From Brevundimonas sp. UBA6550 (GTDB lineage Bacteria; Pseudomonadota; Alphaproteobacteria; Caulobacterales; Caulobacteraceae): DNA of 64,000 nt. Under the pieces are notes generated by a model. It did no database searches. It saw only the letters and a program-made list of their open reading frames with translations, and was not told the DNA's origin. The stretch spans positions 124,001 through 188,000 of the forward strand of contig NZ_DJKE01000006.1 in the NCBI RefSeq assembly GCF_002434505.1, in the 5' to 3' direction. Numbering within the stretch: the first letter of the stretch is position 1; each line of letters begins with the position of its first letter. This document shows, one piece after another, positions 35,634 to 46,753 of this stretch. Made by a program: the position numbers and the translations under genes.

Positions 35634-36839
35634 ATGGCCGACGCCTATATCTACGACGCCGTCCGCACCCCGCGCGGCAAGGGCAAGAAGGACGGCTCGC
35701 TGCACGAGATCACCGGCCTCAGCCTGGCGACCCAGGTTCTGGAGGCCCTGCGCGACCGCAACGATCTGGACACCTCCAAGGTCGACGACGTCATCCTGGG
35801 CTGTGTGACCCCGGTGGGCGAACTGGGCGCCGACATCGCCCGCACGGCGGTCCTGTCGGCCGGCTGGTCGCAGGATACGGCCGGCGTTCAGGTCAACCGC
35901 TTCTGCGCCTCGGGCCTGGAAGCCGTGAACATGGCCACCGCCAAGGTGAAGTCCGGCGAGGCCGATTTCGCCGTCGGCGGCGGGGTCGAGGTCATGAGCC
36001 GCGTGCCGATGGGGTCAGACATGGGCGCCTGGCCGACCGACCCGTCCTCGGCCTTCCCGACCTATTTCGTGCCCCAGGGCGTGTCGGCGGACATGATCGC
36101 CACCAAATACGGCTTCAGCCGCGACGACGTGGACGCCTATTCGGTCGAAAGCCACAAGCGCGCCGCCAAGGCCTGGGCCGAGGGCAGGTTCAAGAACTCG
36201 GTCCTGGCGGTCAAGGACCAGCTGGGCCTGACCATCCTGGACCACGACGAGACCATTCGTCCGAACACGGACATGCAGACCCTGGGCGGCCTGAACCCCT
36301 CCTTCGCCATGATGGGCGAAATGGCCTTCGACGGCGTGATCAACCAGCGCTACCCCGAGGTCGAGCGGGTCAACCACGTCCACACGCCGGGCAATTCGTC
36401 CGGCATCGTTGATGGTTCGGCCGGCGTGCTGATCGGCTCGCTGGAAGCGGGCCAGGCCCTGGGCCTGAAGCCGCGCGCCAAGATCCTGGGCGGCGCCTCG
36501 ATCGGCTCGGAGCCGTCGATCATGCTGACCGGCCCGGAATATGTGACGCGCAAGCTGCTGGGCAAGCTGGGCATGACGCCCGACGACATCGACCTGTGGG
36601 AGCTGAACGAGGCCTTCGCCGCCGTCGTCCTGTGCTATATGCAGGCCCTGAACATCGACCACGCCAAGATGAACGTGAACGGCGGCGGCATCTCGATGGG
36701 CCACCCCCTGGGCGCCACCGGCGCCATGATCACCGGCATCGCCCTGGACGAGCTGGAACGCTCGAACAAGTCGACCGCCCTGGTCACCCTGTGCATCGGC
36801 GGCGGCATGGGCACCGCCACCGTCATCGAACGCGTCTGA
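35634..36839 (+). CDS. fadA: acetyl-CoA C-acyltransferase (beta-oxidation thiolase)
   Basis: Cleaves 3-ketoacyl-CoA to acetyl-CoA and shortened acyl-CoA. The 401-residue product has the nucleophilic Cys91 ([12 protein letters not shown]), ELNEAFAAV, the His motif [15 protein letters not shown] and the late Cys in [10 protein letters not shown]. The ATG at 35634 is chosen (GGAG 9 bases upstream). It runs into the fadJ-like gene 17 bases later, forming a two-gene fatty-acid oxidation operon. Confidence 0.92.
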   Translation: MADAYIYDAVRTPRGKGKKDGSLHEITGLSLATQVLEALRDRNDLDTSKVDDVILGCVTPVGELGADIARTAVLSAGWSQDTAGVQVNRFCASGLEAVNMATAKVKSGEADFAVGGGVEVMSRVPMGSDMGAWPTDPSSAFPTYFVPQGVSADMIATKYGFSRDDVDAYSVESHKRAAKAWAEGRFKNSVLAVKDQLGLTILDHDETIRPNTDMQTLGGLNPSFAMMGEMAFDGVINQRYPEVERVNHVHTPGNSSGIVDGSAGVLIGSLEAGQALGLKPRAKILGGASIGSEPSIMLTGPEYVTRKLLGKLGMTPDDIDLWELNEAFAAVVLCYMQALNIDHAKMNVNGGGISMGHPLGATGAMITGIALDELERSNKSTALVTLCIGGGMGTATVIERV

Positions 36840-36856
36840 TCCGGGAGCGAATGAAT

Positions 36857-39049
36857 ATGGAAAACTTCAAGATCGACGTCGACGCCGACGGCATCGCCCT
36901 GGTCACCTTCGACGTGCCGGGCCGTTCGATGAACACCCTGACCGGCAAGGTGATCGCCGAGATTCCGCAACTGGTCGAACGCATCAAGACCGACGACGCC
37001 ATCAAGGGCGCGGTCATCACCTCGGGCAAGGCGTCGGGCTTCTGCGCCGGCGCGGATCTCGGCGACATGGCCGGCGGCGTCCTGTCGGGGGGCGGCGACC
37101 TGCAAAAGGCGTTCGACGCCGGCTGGACGCTGAACGGCGCCTTCCGCGCGCTGGAAACCTCGGGCAAGCCCATCGCGGCGGCCATCAACGGTCTGGCCCT
37201 CGGCGGCGGGCTGGAGTTCACTTTGGCGGCCCACTACCGCGTGGTCGAGAACGACAACAAGATTCAGCTGGGTCTGCCCGAAATCAAGGTCGGCCTGTTC
37301 CCCGGCGGCGGCGGCACCCAGCGCCTGACGCGCCTGGTCGGCGTTCAGAACGCCATGATGGCCATGAGTGAGGGCAAGTCCTTCCGCCCCAACGACGCCA
37401 AGGGCGCCGGCATCGTCCATGAGGTGGTCGAGAAGGGGCAGGCCGTCGAGGCCGCCAAGGCCTGGATCAAGAACGGCGGCAAGGCCGTGCAGCCATGGGA
37501 CGAGAAGTCCTTCAAACTGCCCGGCGGCGGCCCCTTCCATCCGGCGGGCATCCAGAACTTCATGGTCGGCAACGCCATGCTGCGCAAACAGTCCTACGGC
37601 AACTATCCGGCCGTGGTGAACCTGATGAAGGCCGTGTTCGAGGGCACGCAGGTGCCGATGGACGCCGCCCTGCGCATCGAAACGCGCTATTTCATCAAGA
37701 CCCTGATGACGCCCCAGGCCCAGGCCATGATCCGTTCGTTGTTCCTGTCCAAGCAGGAGCTGGACAAGGGCGCCGTGCGTCCGGCGGGTATTCTCAAGTC
37801 CGATCCGAAGAAGGTCACGGTCATCGGCGCCGGCATGATGGGCGCCGGCATCGCCTATGTGCAGGCGCTGGCCGGCATCGAGACCATCCTGATCGACCAG
37901 ACCCAGGAAGCCGCCGACAAGGGCAAGGCCCATGTCGAGGAACTGCTGAAGAAGCGTCTGTCGCGCGGTCAGCTGACGCAGGAGAAGTATGACGCCCTGC
38001 TCGGCTCCGTCACCGCGACCACCGACTATGATCTGATCAAGGGTTCGGACCTGGTCGTCGAGGCCGTGTTCGAGAACCGCGAGATCAAGGCGGACGTGAC
38101 CAAGCGCGCCGAGGCGCAACTGGCCGAGGGCGCCGTGTTCGGCTCCAACACCTCGACCCTGCCGATCACCGGCCTGGCCGAGGCCTCGGTGCGGCCTGCG
38201 GACTTCATCGGCATCCACTTCTTCTCGCCCGTCGACAAGATGATGCTGGTCGAGATCATCCTGGGCGAAAAGACGGGTCAGGCCGCCATCGCCAAGGCGC
38301 TGGATTACGTCCTGAAGATCAAGAAGACGCCGATCGTCGTCAACGACAGTCGCGGGTTCTACACCTCGCGCTGCTTCTCCACCTTCCTGATGGAGGGCAT
38401 GGCGATGCTGGAGGAGGGCTACGGCCCGGCCCTGATCGACAATGTCGGCCGCATGACCGGCATGCCGCGCGGCCCGCTGGAGATGCACGACGACGTCGCC
38501 CTGGACCTGTCCTACAAGATCGCCAAACAGACAGCGCTGGACCTAGGCGACAAATATGTCCCGTCGGAAGGCGCCGACATCGTCGCCAAGATGGTCGAGG
38601 GCGGACGTTTCGGCCGCAAGAACGGCAAGGGCTTCTACGATTACGACACCAAGCCCAAGACGCTCTGGAAGGGTCTGTCCGACCTGGCCCCCGTCACCAA
38701 GGGCATCGACCAGCCGGAAGAGCCGACCGCCTTCGCCCAGATCGACGAGCTGAAGACGCGCCTGCTGTATCGTCAGGCCGTCGAAGTGGCGCGCTGCTGG
38801 GAAGAGGGCGTCATCGACGACCCGCGCGAGGCCGACCTGGGCGCCATCCTGGGCTGGGGCTTCGCGCCCTGGACCGGCGGCCCGATCAGCTTCATCGACG
38901 GCATCGGTCTGGCCCGGTTCGTCGAGACGGCGGACCGTCTGGCGACGTCGTACGGCGACCGCTTCAAGGTGCCGCAGCTGCTGCGCGACATGGCCGCCAG
39001 GAACGAGACCTTCTACGGCAAGTTCGCCCCGGAGAAGGCCGCCGCCTGA
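36857..39049 (+). CDS. fadJ: bifunctional enoyl-CoA hydratase/3-hydroxyacyl-CoA dehydrogenase
   Basis: A 730-residue trifunctional alpha-subunit-type enzyme. Residues 1-200 are the crotonase domain ([26 protein letters not shown]), followed by a linker and an NAD-binding dehydrogenase domain beginning at about 315 ([19 protein letters not shown]), with [14 protein letters not shown] and two C-terminal helical domains. It makes 3-ketoacyl-CoA for the thiolase upstream. The ATG at 36857 has a better spacing to GGGAG than the ATG at 36851. A terminator follows. Confidence 0.94.
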   Translation: MENFKIDVDADGIALVTFDVPGRSMNTLTGKVIAEIPQLVERIKTDDAIKGAVITSGKASGFCAGADLGDMAGGVLSGGGDLQKAFDAGWTLNGAFRALETSGKPIAAAINGLALGGGLEFTLAAHYRVVENDNKIQLGLPEIKVGLFPGGGGTQRLTRLVGVQNAMMAMSEGKSFRPNDAKGAGIVHEVVEKGQAVEAAKAWIKNGGKAVQPWDEKSFKLPGGGPFHPAGIQNFMVGNAMLRKQSYGNYPAVVNLMKAVFEGTQVPMDAALRIETRYFIKTLMTPQAQAMIRSLFLSKQELDKGAVRPAGILKSDPKKVTVIGAGMMGAGIAYVQALAGIETILIDQTQEAADKGKAHVEELLKKRLSRGQLTQEKYDALLGSVTATTDYDLIKGSDLVVEAVFENREIKADVTKRAEAQLAEGAVFGSNTSTLPITGLAEASVRPADFIGIHFFSPVDKMMLVEIILGEKTGQAAIAKALDYVLKIKKTPIVVNDSRGFYTSRCFSTFLMEGMAMLEEGYGPALIDNVGRMTGMPRGPLEMHDDVALDLSYKIAKQTALDLGDKYVPSEGADIVAKMVEGGRFGRKNGKGFYDYDTKPKTLWKGLSDLAPVTKGIDQPEEPTAFAQIDELKTRLLYRQAVEVARCWEEGVIDDPREADLGAILGWGFAPWTGGPISFIDGIGLARFVETADRLATSYGDRFKVPQLLRDMAARNETFYGKFAPEKAAA

Positions 39050-39076
39050 TCGGCCGCGGACAGCGTTGACCTACGG

Positions 39077-39108
39077 AACGGGCGGCCTTCGGGTCGCCCG
39101 TTTTGGTT
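39077..39108 (+). terminator. Rho-independent terminator of the fad operon
   Basis: AACGGGCG (39077-39084) pairs with CGCCCGTT (39095-39102), continuing into TTGGTTT. Confidence 0.75.
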
Positions 39109-39112
39109 TGAG

Positions 39113-39249
39113 CCATCCCGCTCATCCCGGCGAAAGCCGGCACCCCGTTCTGTCGCTCGGCAATGCGCTGGGTCGATTGCCCGAACCAGAGCCCAAGCCG
39201 GATATCCCAAAGCACTGGGTCCCGGCTTTCGCCGGGATGAGCGGGATGG
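39113..39249. repeat. 137-bp inverted repeat of the CATCCCGGC...GCCGGGATG type
   Basis: Two 33-base arms (CCATCCCGCTCATCCCGGCG at left, CGCCGGGATGAGCGGGATGG at right) are reverse complements with one mismatch. Each also has an inner CCGGCgaaaGCCGG hairpin. It differs in sequence from the GTCATCC family, though built the same way. It separates the fad operon from convergent recA. Confidence 0.9.
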
Positions 39250-39270
39250 ACTGGACATCCAGCAGCCCCA

Positions 39271-39306
39271 AAGAAAAAAACCCGCCCGACACGAGGTCGA
39301 GCGGGT
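39271..39306 (-). terminator. Rho-independent terminator of recA
   Basis: On the minus strand ACCCGCtCGAC pairs with GTCGgGCGGGT, followed by TTTTTTTCTT. It is about 130 bases after the recA stop. Confidence 0.85.
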
Positions 39307-39433
39307 CGCTCCGCCGCCCTTCGCGGGGTCGGTGGCGGGTCGCTAGGGGCGACGGAGTAGCGGTGAAAAGACCGGGCCACAGCAGATGCGAACGCTCAAA
39401 GTCCGCCTTACAGCCCAGCCCCTCGTTCTGGCG

Positions 39434-40516
<1,083 letters not shown>

Positions 40517-40619
40517 TGCCTTCGTCTCCCTTGCCATGATTCCCGTCATTAAGCTTGGGAGAGACCCGCCTGGACCCGCCCCCGTTTCGTGAGGGCGACT
40601 ATGTGCATGGTTTGTTCTG

Positions 40620-40634
40620 GTTCACAAGATGTTC
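40620..40634 (-). promoter_or_regulatory. LexA (SOS) operator of recA
   Basis: GTTC-ACAAGAT-GTTC is a perfect alphaproteobacterial LexA box (GTTC-N7-GTTC). On the minus strand it overlaps a TTGTGA -35-like hexamer, with CATAGT 18 bases later. An extra GTTC at 40614 and an inverted GAGAAC at 40648-40653 flank it. Confidence 0.85.
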
Positions 40635-40689
40635 TCTCGATCAAAACGAGAACATCAGGTCGAATACGACCGTTTCTGACGCATTCCAA

Positions 40690-42537
40690 TCAAGCGATCA
40701 GTCGCGCCCCAAGTCCCGCGACCATTGCCGCCACGACCAATCCGCCTGCGATTAGGCTCAACGCCCGGACACCGCCATCGGCGCTGGGCGACAGGGGGCG
40801 GGCCAGGAGCAGGATCAGAAGCGCGATGACGCCCAGAACACCCGGCAGGTCCATGCCGACGCCCAGAAACACGCCATGCGCCTGCATCAGCAGCCATCCG
40901 CCGACCACCGCCGTCGCCAGGGCAGCGGGGATCAGGGCGGTCCAGGTCGTCAGACGCGCGGAGATCAGGGCGGCGGCCGCTGCCGTCAAGGCGGCGATCA
41001 CGGCGGGCCAGATCAGAAGGAAGGCCGCCTCGGGCGCCATAGCTTGAACGATGGCGCCCAGAACCAACACCATCCCGATCAGCCCCAGCCACCCGCCCCA
41101 GGGCGTCTCCTCCGCCGCACGCGGCCATAGGCCGAGGCCCACGGCGACGGCCGCCGCGCCCAGCACGACCGGATCGACCCCCGACAGGGCGGTCGTCAAC
41201 GCCGCCGCCGCGACGAGGCCGAACGCGACCGTCCGCCCGCCGGCTCGCCCCGCGATCAGCAGCAGCGCCAGGCCCGACAAGGCAAGCGCCACCCCGATCT
41301 CCAGCACCGGCAGGCGGCGCAGCAGGGTGTAATAGGTCTCGGGCGACTGAACCCGTCCCCCCAGCGGCCCGGCCAGCACCCGCACCGCCTGGCCCGCGAC
41401 CAAGGCGGCGGCCAGCAGCCACACCCCGTCCGCCGCGCCGCGCAGGACCGCGCCCACCTTCAAGACCTGAACGCGACGCACCCGCCAGACCGTAAAGCCG
41501 GTCGCCAGGGCGGCGATGGCCAGCAGGGCCCAGCCCGCGACCGGCGGATGCCGCACGACCGTCAGGCCGAACAGATCGGCATAGACGGCGTTCTGCGTCG
41601 CCTGAGGCAGGGTCGGCGCGCGCAGCCAGGCGTCCGCGACCTCCAGCGCCTGCGATCCGATATGTTGCAGACTGCCCTGATCCAGGGCGTCCGGCGTGGC
41701 CGCGGGCGAATGATACTGATCCGGCCGCCCGATGAAGGCCAGGTTGATCCCGGCCAGTCCCTTGGCCGCCGCCACGGTGAAGTCGGTGCCGTTCGGCATC
41801 AGCCGATAGACGAAGACGGCCAGGGCGTTGCTGGACGGGCCGCCCGTCGCGGCGCCGGTCGCCTGGGCATAGTCGGCGATGGTGTTTGCGTTGCCCGGCC
41901 CGGTCTCGAACATCATGGCCCGACCGCCGCCGCCCCGCGCTTCCAGATTGACGACGGCGCCGATCCGGTCGCGCCACGGATGGGCGGCGAAGAAGACCCG
42001 CGCCCCGTCCAGGTTCAGTTCCTCGGCGTCGGTCAGCAGAACGATCAGGTCGCGGTCCGCCCCGCCCCGCGCCCTGATCGCCCGCACCGCCTCCAGAATG
42101 GCCGCAACGCCCGTCGCATCGTCGGCCGCGCCGGGCGAGTTGGGCACGCTGTCGTAATGGGCCATCATCAGGACGGCGGGCCGGTCGGGATCGCGACCGG
42201 GCAGGACGCTAACCAGATTGGCGGCCGCCAGTCCCTGCGCGCTGCGACCCTCGCGCTCCATCCGTTGCACGGCGCGCGGCGACAGGGGGCCGGTCTGGAT
42301 TTGAGGCGCCAGGCCCAGGGCCGTCATCCGCTGCATCAGATAGGCCTGGACCCGCGCGTGGTCGTCGGACCCGACCGGATGGGGCGCGCGGGCGATCTCG
42401 CGCACATCGGCCATCGCGCGCGCGGCGGAAAAGACTTCGGCCGGCGTAGAGATCGGTCGGGGCGTTGGCGTCTGGCTGGCCATCACGGCCAGACCCAGGC
42501 CGACGGCCAGCGCCGTGAACAACAGGATCAGCCGCAT
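40690..42537 (-). CDS. M28-family metallopeptidase with C-terminal membrane domain
   Basis: A 615-residue protein: signal/anchor (MRLILLFTALAVGLGLAVMA), an M28 aminopeptidase domain at about 40-310 with MMAHYDSVPNSPGAADDATG (zinc ligands His, Asp) and LTDAEELNLDGARV (catalytic Glu pair), and a C-terminal half of about eight hydrophobic segments. The layout is that of the endoplasmic aminopeptidase/FXNA-like branch found also in bacteria. It reads into the recA promoter region on the same strand. Confidence 0.88.
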   Translation of the reverse strand: MRLILLFTALAVGLGLAVMASQTPTPRPISTPAEVFSAARAMADVREIARAPHPVGSDDHARVQAYLMQRMTALGLAPQIQTGPLSPRAVQRMEREGRSAQGLAAANLVSVLPGRDPDRPAVLMMAHYDSVPNSPGAADDATGVAAILEAVRAIRARGGADRDLIVLLTDAEELNLDGARVFFAAHPWRDRIGAVVNLEARGGGGRAMMFETGPGNANTIADYAQATGAATGGPSSNALAVFVYRLMPNGTDFTVAAAKGLAGINLAFIGRPDQYHSPAATPDALDQGSLQHIGSQALEVADAWLRAPTLPQATQNAVYADLFGLTVVRHPPVAGWALLAIAALATGFTVWRVRRVQVLKVGAVLRGAADGVWLLAAALVAGQAVRVLAGPLGGRVQSPETYYTLLRRLPVLEIGVALALSGLALLLIAGRAGGRTVAFGLVAAAALTTALSGVDPVVLGAAAVAVGLGLWPRAAEETPWGGWLGLIGMVLVLGAIVQAMAPEAAFLLIWPAVIAALTAAAAALISARLTTWTALIPAALATAVVGGWLLMQAHGVFLGVGMDLPGVLGVIALLILLLARPLSPSADGGVRALSLIAGGLVVAAMVAGLGARLIA

Positions 42538-42607
42538 CGTCTTCTCCCCCTGATCGTGATCTGTCCAGTCAGCCCTGCGCGGACGCCGGGCGCAAGGGGC
42601 GTCCCGA

Positions 42608-43567
42608 TCAGCGACGCACGCTGTTGCGCGCCGTCAGATTGCCCGTGGCGCCGTCGCCGTCGTCGATGCTGGACCCGAACGGCCAGCCCCGGTCGTCGCC
42701 GCAATAGGGTCTGCGCCCCTCGCGCGAGCCGATCACTACCGCGCGCGGCCTGAGCCAGCCGGCCCCGACGAAGACATTGTCCGTAATCTGATTATAGGAC
42801 GGCGTCTGGTGGCGGATCACCCCGTCCTCGCCGCAGTTGCGATACAGGAAGACCCCGCCGCGCCCGCTCAGGGACAGCCGGTTGCCGACGATGCGATTGG
42901 CGCCCGACCCGTCCATGGCGATCTGTTCGCGCCCGGTGCGAATGTCGAAATCGTTGTCCTGGATCAGGGCGCCGGCGCTCTCGGCGTCCAGATAGACGGC
43001 GACCGACGTGGACCGGCCGGAAAAGCGAGAGCGGGTCACCGTGGTTCGCGTCACCCCCGGCCCGATATAGAGGGGAATGGTCCCCATGCCCTGAAACCGC
43101 ACGCGATCCATGACGACCCTGATCGGCGCCGCCGATTGGGCCGCCAGCGTATGTCCGGCCGTGCGGGACGAGGCCAGCAGGTCCCGCATCGATCCGCCCG
43201 CCCCCATGCCCCAGATGCGGACATTGCCCGCGACGCCGCATTTGTGGATGGACACATCGCTGGGCCGGGACCAGCCGTCGCCCTGGCGGCGCGACCAGAC
43301 GGCCACGGTCGGGGCGCTGGTGGTCGCCTGGCCCGGCGCGCGGATGTCGCCTCCGCCGCAGTCCAGCGCCGCGCCTGACGCGGCATGGCCCTCGATCAAC
43401 ACCCGGCGGCGGATGTCGCGCCCGCCTGTGTCGGCCCGGCAGATCAGGCGATACGGCTGGACCGAGGGCGTGGTCAGGTCCGCCATCTCCTGCGTCGTGC
43501 AAGGCCGGGCGGCGGGCAGGTCCGGGGCGGACTGGAGCGCGAGCGCCAGGGCGAACCAGCCCGCCAT
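42608..43567 (-). CDS. exported right-handed parallel beta-helix protein
   Basis: A 319-residue product with a short signal peptide and a body of short beta rungs rich in Gly, Asn and Val (VTRSRFSGRSTSVAVYLDAE, QDNDFDIRTGREQIAM, NRIVGNRLSLSGRGGVFLY), the pattern of pectate-lyase-like beta-helix proteins. The substrate, if any, is probably a polysaccharide. Its ATG is 1 base after the stop of the PAP2 phosphatase, so the two are in one operon. Confidence 0.75.
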   Translation of the reverse strand: MAGWFALALALQSAPDLPAARPCTTQEMADLTTPSVQPYRLICRADTGGRDIRRRVLIEGHAASGAALDCGGGDIRAPGQATTSAPTVAVWSRRQGDGWSRPSDVSIHKCGVAGNVRIWGMGAGGSMRDLLASSRTAGHTLAAQSAAPIRVVMDRVRFQGMGTIPLYIGPGVTRTTVTRSRFSGRSTSVAVYLDAESAGALIQDNDFDIRTGREQIAMDGSGANRIVGNRLSLSGRGGVFLYRNCGEDGVIRHQTPSYNQITDNVFVGAGWLRPRAVVIGSREGRRPYCGDDRGWPFGSSIDDGDGATGNLTARNSVRR

Positions 43568-43568
43568 C

Positions 43569-44372
43569 TCAGGGCAGGACGGTCGCCAGGGCCGCCCGCT
43601 CGGCCGCGCATCCGGGATTGGTCAGGCCCGTGCGGCGGGCGGCGGCCAGTTCGGCGCGCGCCGCCGCCATGTCGGCCTGGAAGGCGGGGTCGGCGACGGC
43701 CCGGGCCGCGACCTGACGGCCGATCGTCTTGCCCGCCGCCACGTCGCTGGGATAGTGCATGGCGCAGACCAGGCGGCTGATCCCGATCTGATGGCCGATC
43801 CGGCGCACGGCCTCGGCGCGATCCGGCTCCAGCGCCGCGAACGCCTCGCCATAGGCGACGCCGACCGCCGCGCCGCCCGACGGATAGGAGCCGCTGCGGC
43901 GCGCGGCCGCGTCCAGGGTCTGGCAGGCGCGGCGCTGGGGATCGTCCGCGACCGGACGGGGGCGCATCTGGCGCGCCTTGACCTGTTCGGCGACGCTGGC
44001 GGCGTCGTGGAAGAGGCGACCCATCATCCGGTCCAGCACGGGCGTCTCGGCCGAGCCCAGCCGAACCCCCAGGGCGCAATCGAAATGCTGCAACGCCAGC
44101 GGCGGCCGCACCTCGGCATGGGAGGTGGCCAGCAGCCAGCGGTCGCCGTCCTCCAGCGCCGCATAGCGGGCTGAAGCCGCCTTGTCCGCCGCATCCTGGG
44201 GCGATCCGGGCGTCGGCGGGGCGGGGATGGCGGCGGCCATGTCCGACAGCACGCCGGCCGACAGATAGCCGTCCTTGGGCAGGGTCGCGACGGACTTGGG
44301 CGATCCGGCGCAGGCGGCCAGCACGAGGACGGCGCCCGCTCCCGCCGCCAGCCGCGCCGCGCGACCGATCAC
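43569..44372 (-). CDS. PAP2/class A acid phosphatase-like lipoprotein lacking the PSGH histidine
   Basis: A 267-residue lipoprotein (lipobox VLAAC). The class A acid-phosphatase motifs are readable: K132-x6-RP (KARQMRPRP), then GSYPSG at 161-166, and SR-x5-H-x3-D at 199-210 (SRLVCAMHYPSD). The histidine expected right after PSG is Gly167, so one conserved active-site residue is missing. The start is a GTG at 44372 overlapping the TGA of the preceding gene. A beta-helix gene follows immediately. Confidence 0.82.
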   Translation of the reverse strand: MIGRAARLAAGAGAVLVLAACAGSPKSVATLPKDGYLSAGVLSDMAAAIPAPPTPGSPQDAADKAASARYAALEDGDRWLLATSHAEVRPPLALQHFDCALGVRLGSAETPVLDRMMGRLFHDAASVAEQVKARQMRPRPVADDPQRRACQTLDAAARRSGSYPSGGAAVGVAYGEAFAALEPDRAEAVRRIGHQIGISRLVCAMHYPSDVAAGKTIGRQVAARAVADPAFQADMAAARAELAAARRTGLTNPGCAAERAALATVLP

Positions 44373-44866
44373 GACCCGGCGCTCCAGTTCATGTGCACCG
44401 AGGTTCCGCCGTCGGGGCTGGGCGCCGCGACGACCTGCAGCGAGGGACCGTCAGCCGTGTCGCCCGCCGCGCCATAGGCCCGCGCCTCGCCCTGGTTCAT
44501 GCCCGTCACCGACTTCAGCCCGGCGGCCTCGGCCCGCTGGCGATAGAAGGCCACGACCTCGTCCGGCGAGGCGTCCGTGGTGAAGGTGACCAGGCCGCCC
44601 GGCCCGGCCGCGCCATTGGCCGTCAGGGGCGCGCCGTCGATCCGGGCGCCGGGATACAGGGGGGCGAACGCCGGCGTAGTCCCCGCGGCCGCGGCGGGCG
44701 CAGGCGCATCCACCGGCGCGGCATTACCCGCCGCCGCCGGCTCGGCGGGCACAACCGGCGCGGCCGTTTCCGCCTTTGCGGACGGCCGGGCTGGGGCGTT
44801 CGCCCGGTCGCAGCCGGCGAGGCCGAACAGAGCAACGGCGGAAACCGCCGCCAAACGAAGCATCAT
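44369..44866 (-). CDS. putative lipoprotein with Ala/Pro-rich linker
   Basis: A 165-residue lipoprotein (lipobox LAGC), a long Ala/Pro linker, then a compact domain (FAPLYPGARIDGAPLTANGA, VTFTTDASPDEVVAFYRQRA) that looks like the small alpha/beta domain found in exported hypothetical proteins of this order. Function is unknown. Two ATGs are adjacent (44866, 44863). It heads a three-gene run with the phosphatase and beta-helix proteins. Confidence 0.72.
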   Translation of the reverse strand: MMLRLAAVSAVALFGLAGCDRANAPARPSAKAETAAPVVPAEPAAAGNAAPVDAPAPAAAAGTTPAFAPLYPGARIDGAPLTANGAAGPGGLVTFTTDASPDEVVAFYRQRAEAAGLKSVTGMNQGEARAYGAAGDTADGPSLQVVAAPSPDGGTSVHMNWSAGS

Positions 44867-44943
44867 CGAAGAAGAGTCCCTGGACCGAAGGGTCTAAGCG
44901 CCACCGTGGCGCAGGCTTGCGGCGGCGGCAAGGCGTCGCGCGC

Positions 44944-45309
44944 CTATTCCTTGCGCCCGCCCTCGGCCGGATCGCCGCCGGAGCCTTCGAAATCCCGCCC
45001 CGAACCCGCGATTCCGTCAGGTCCGGCGTCCGACGGCGAGTCCGGATCGGCCTCGGCCCGGCCTTCCTCGGCCAGGGTTTGATTGATCTTGCGCGAATCC
45101 GGGTCGTCGTCCGAACCGCCGGCCGATCCGCCCCGCAACGAGCCCGCGCGGGTGTCGGAGCCCGAATCGCTGCCGTCCAGGGCGTCGATCAGGGTGTCGG
45201 CCTTGTGGCCCAGGTCCGGGCGCTCGCCCATGTCGGCGGCTTCGCGCGCGTCGTCGCACTCGGCCTCGGGCTTGGTGTTTTCGGAGGGTGCGGGGTCGGC
45301 GTCCGTCAT
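44944..45309 (-). CDS. acidic, low-complexity hypothetical protein
   Basis: A 121-residue product with very high Asp/Glu/Gly/Ser content and no visible fold, signal or membrane segment. [20 protein letters not shown] is the only part with helical character. It may be disordered. Codon bias fits the genome, but confidence that it is translated is only moderate. Confidence 0.5.
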   Translation of the reverse strand: MTDADPAPSENTKPEAECDDAREAADMGERPDLGHKADTLIDALDGSDSGSDTRAGSLRGGSAGGSDDDPDSRKINQTLAEEGRAEADPDSPSDAGPDGIAGSGRDFEGSGGDPAEGGRKE

Positions 45310-45411
45310 GGCGCGGCTCTTTCATGGTGGAGACAATTTAAAGCGCCCGACGCCGTTGCGGTTCCGCCGGTCCGCCCTTGAACGCCGCGCGCCAGCCCCG
45401 ATCTAGGCGTC

Positions 45412-46416
45412 ATGATCCCGTTCTCAGTCCTCGACCTGTCGCCCATCGTCGAAGGCGGCGACGCCCGCCGCGCCCTCGACGAGACCCTGGCCTTCGCCCA
45501 AGCCGCCGACCGCCTTGGCTACCGGCGGTTCTGGCTGGCCGAACACCACAACATGCCCGGCATCGCCAGCGCCGCGACCGCCATCGTCATCGGCCATGTG
45601 GCGGCGGGGACGCAGCGCATCCGCGTCGGCTCGGGCGGCGTCATGCTGCCCAATCACGCGCCGCTGGTCGTGGCCGAACAGTTCGGCACGCTGGAGACCC
45701 TGTTCCCCGACCGGATCGACCTGGGCCTGGGCCGCGCGCCGGGCACGGACGGCGCCACCGCCCGCGCTCTGCGTCGCTATTTCGAAGGCGCCGACCAGTT
45801 TCCGCGCGACGTGGTCGAACTGATCCAGTGGTTCGAACCGGCCGCCGAGAACCAGCCCGTCCGCGCCGTGCCGGGCGCCGGCCTGCGCGTGCCGATCTGG
45901 CTTCTGGGCTCCAGCCTGTTCAGCGCCCAGCTGGCCGGACAATTGGGCCTGCCTTACGCCTTCGCCAGCCATTTCGCCCCCGAACTGCTGCTGGAGGCCC
46001 TGGCGCTGTATCGCCGCAGCTTCACCCCCTCGGACCGGCTGGCCCAGCCCCACGCCATGGCCGCCATCAACGTCTTCGCCGCCGATACGGATGCGGAAGG
46101 CGTGCGCCTGTCCACCTCCATGCAGCAAAGCTTCGCCCGCCTCTCGACCGGCAAGCCCGGCAAGCTGCCGCCGCCGGTGGACGACATCGCCACGGTCCTG
46201 ACGCCCCAACAGATCGAGGCCGCCAGGGGCCGCCTGCTCTATTCCGCCGTCGGCGGGCCCGAGACGGTCAAGCGCCAGCTCGCCGACTTCATCGCCCTGA
46301 CCGGCGTGGACGAGCTGATGGTCACCGGCATGGCCTTCGACAACGCCGCCCGCATCCGCAGCCTGGAAATCGTCGCCGAGGTGCGCGAGCAGCTGGAACA
46401 GGCGCAAGCGGCCTGA
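45412..46416 (+). CDS. LLM-class (luciferase-like) flavin-dependent monooxygenase
   Basis: A 334-residue FMN-dependent oxidoreductase of the bacterial luciferase superfamily. Typical sequence: [60 protein letters not shown] and [12 protein letters not shown]. Substrate is unknown. It is monocistronic, divergent from the acidic hypothetical gene. Confidence 0.93.
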   Translation: MIPFSVLDLSPIVEGGDARRALDETLAFAQAADRLGYRRFWLAEHHNMPGIASAATAIVIGHVAAGTQRIRVGSGGVMLPNHAPLVVAEQFGTLETLFPDRIDLGLGRAPGTDGATARALRRYFEGADQFPRDVVELIQWFEPAAENQPVRAVPGAGLRVPIWLLGSSLFSAQLAGQLGLPYAFASHFAPELLLEALALYRRSFTPSDRLAQPHAMAAINVFAADTDAEGVRLSTSMQQSFARLSTGKPGKLPPPVDDIATVLTPQQIEAARGRLLYSAVGGPETVKRQLADFIALTGVDELMVTGMAFDNAARIRSLEIVAEVREQLEQAQAA

Positions 46417-46753
46417 AAGCCCATCGTCCTTTCACAGGTCCCCAATCCCAGGGCTTGTCCTAGGTACAGGTTCGTCACGAGCATGCACGATGTCCAAGCG
46501 CCGAGACAGCGATCGCAAGCTTCGCTACGCGCCGCTGATCCGGGAGTTGGGGCTCAATCCCATGGCGGTGGCGCAGTGGCCTAAGCGGGCGACAGTCGAG
46601 GAAACCGGACCGAAGTCGCCCGGTTCAACGCTTTCGAACCGAAGCCGAACAGGCGATGGCTGTTGCTTTCAGGCGCACGCGGCTGCCGTTGGGTGATTGT
46701 TCTACATCTGGCGACCAGCGATCCGCATCTGACGCATTCAAGGCGACCGCGCC
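46417..46753. other. 337-base region without a supported gene
   Basis: Between the LLM oxidoreductase stop and the M28 peptidase stop. An open frame 46490-46696 on the plus strand (68 codons, MSKRRDSDRKLRYAPLIREL and on) has an ATG but no ribosome site or recognised domain, and its codon composition is mixed; it is not called. CTCTAGG-like and GGCTTGTCCTAGG sequences near 46450 may be a decayed repeat. No tRNA or terminator is clear. Confidence 0.6.

Noticed and set aside
36596..36850. 85-codon N-terminal extension of the fadJ-like gene
   Set aside because: It overlaps the thiolase 3' end in another frame and reads as Arg/His-rich nonsense; the crotonase domain starts right after the ATG at 36857.
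46490..46696. 68-codon open frame
   Set aside because: No ribosome site, no recognisable domain and uneven codon use; kept only as a note on the intergenic region.
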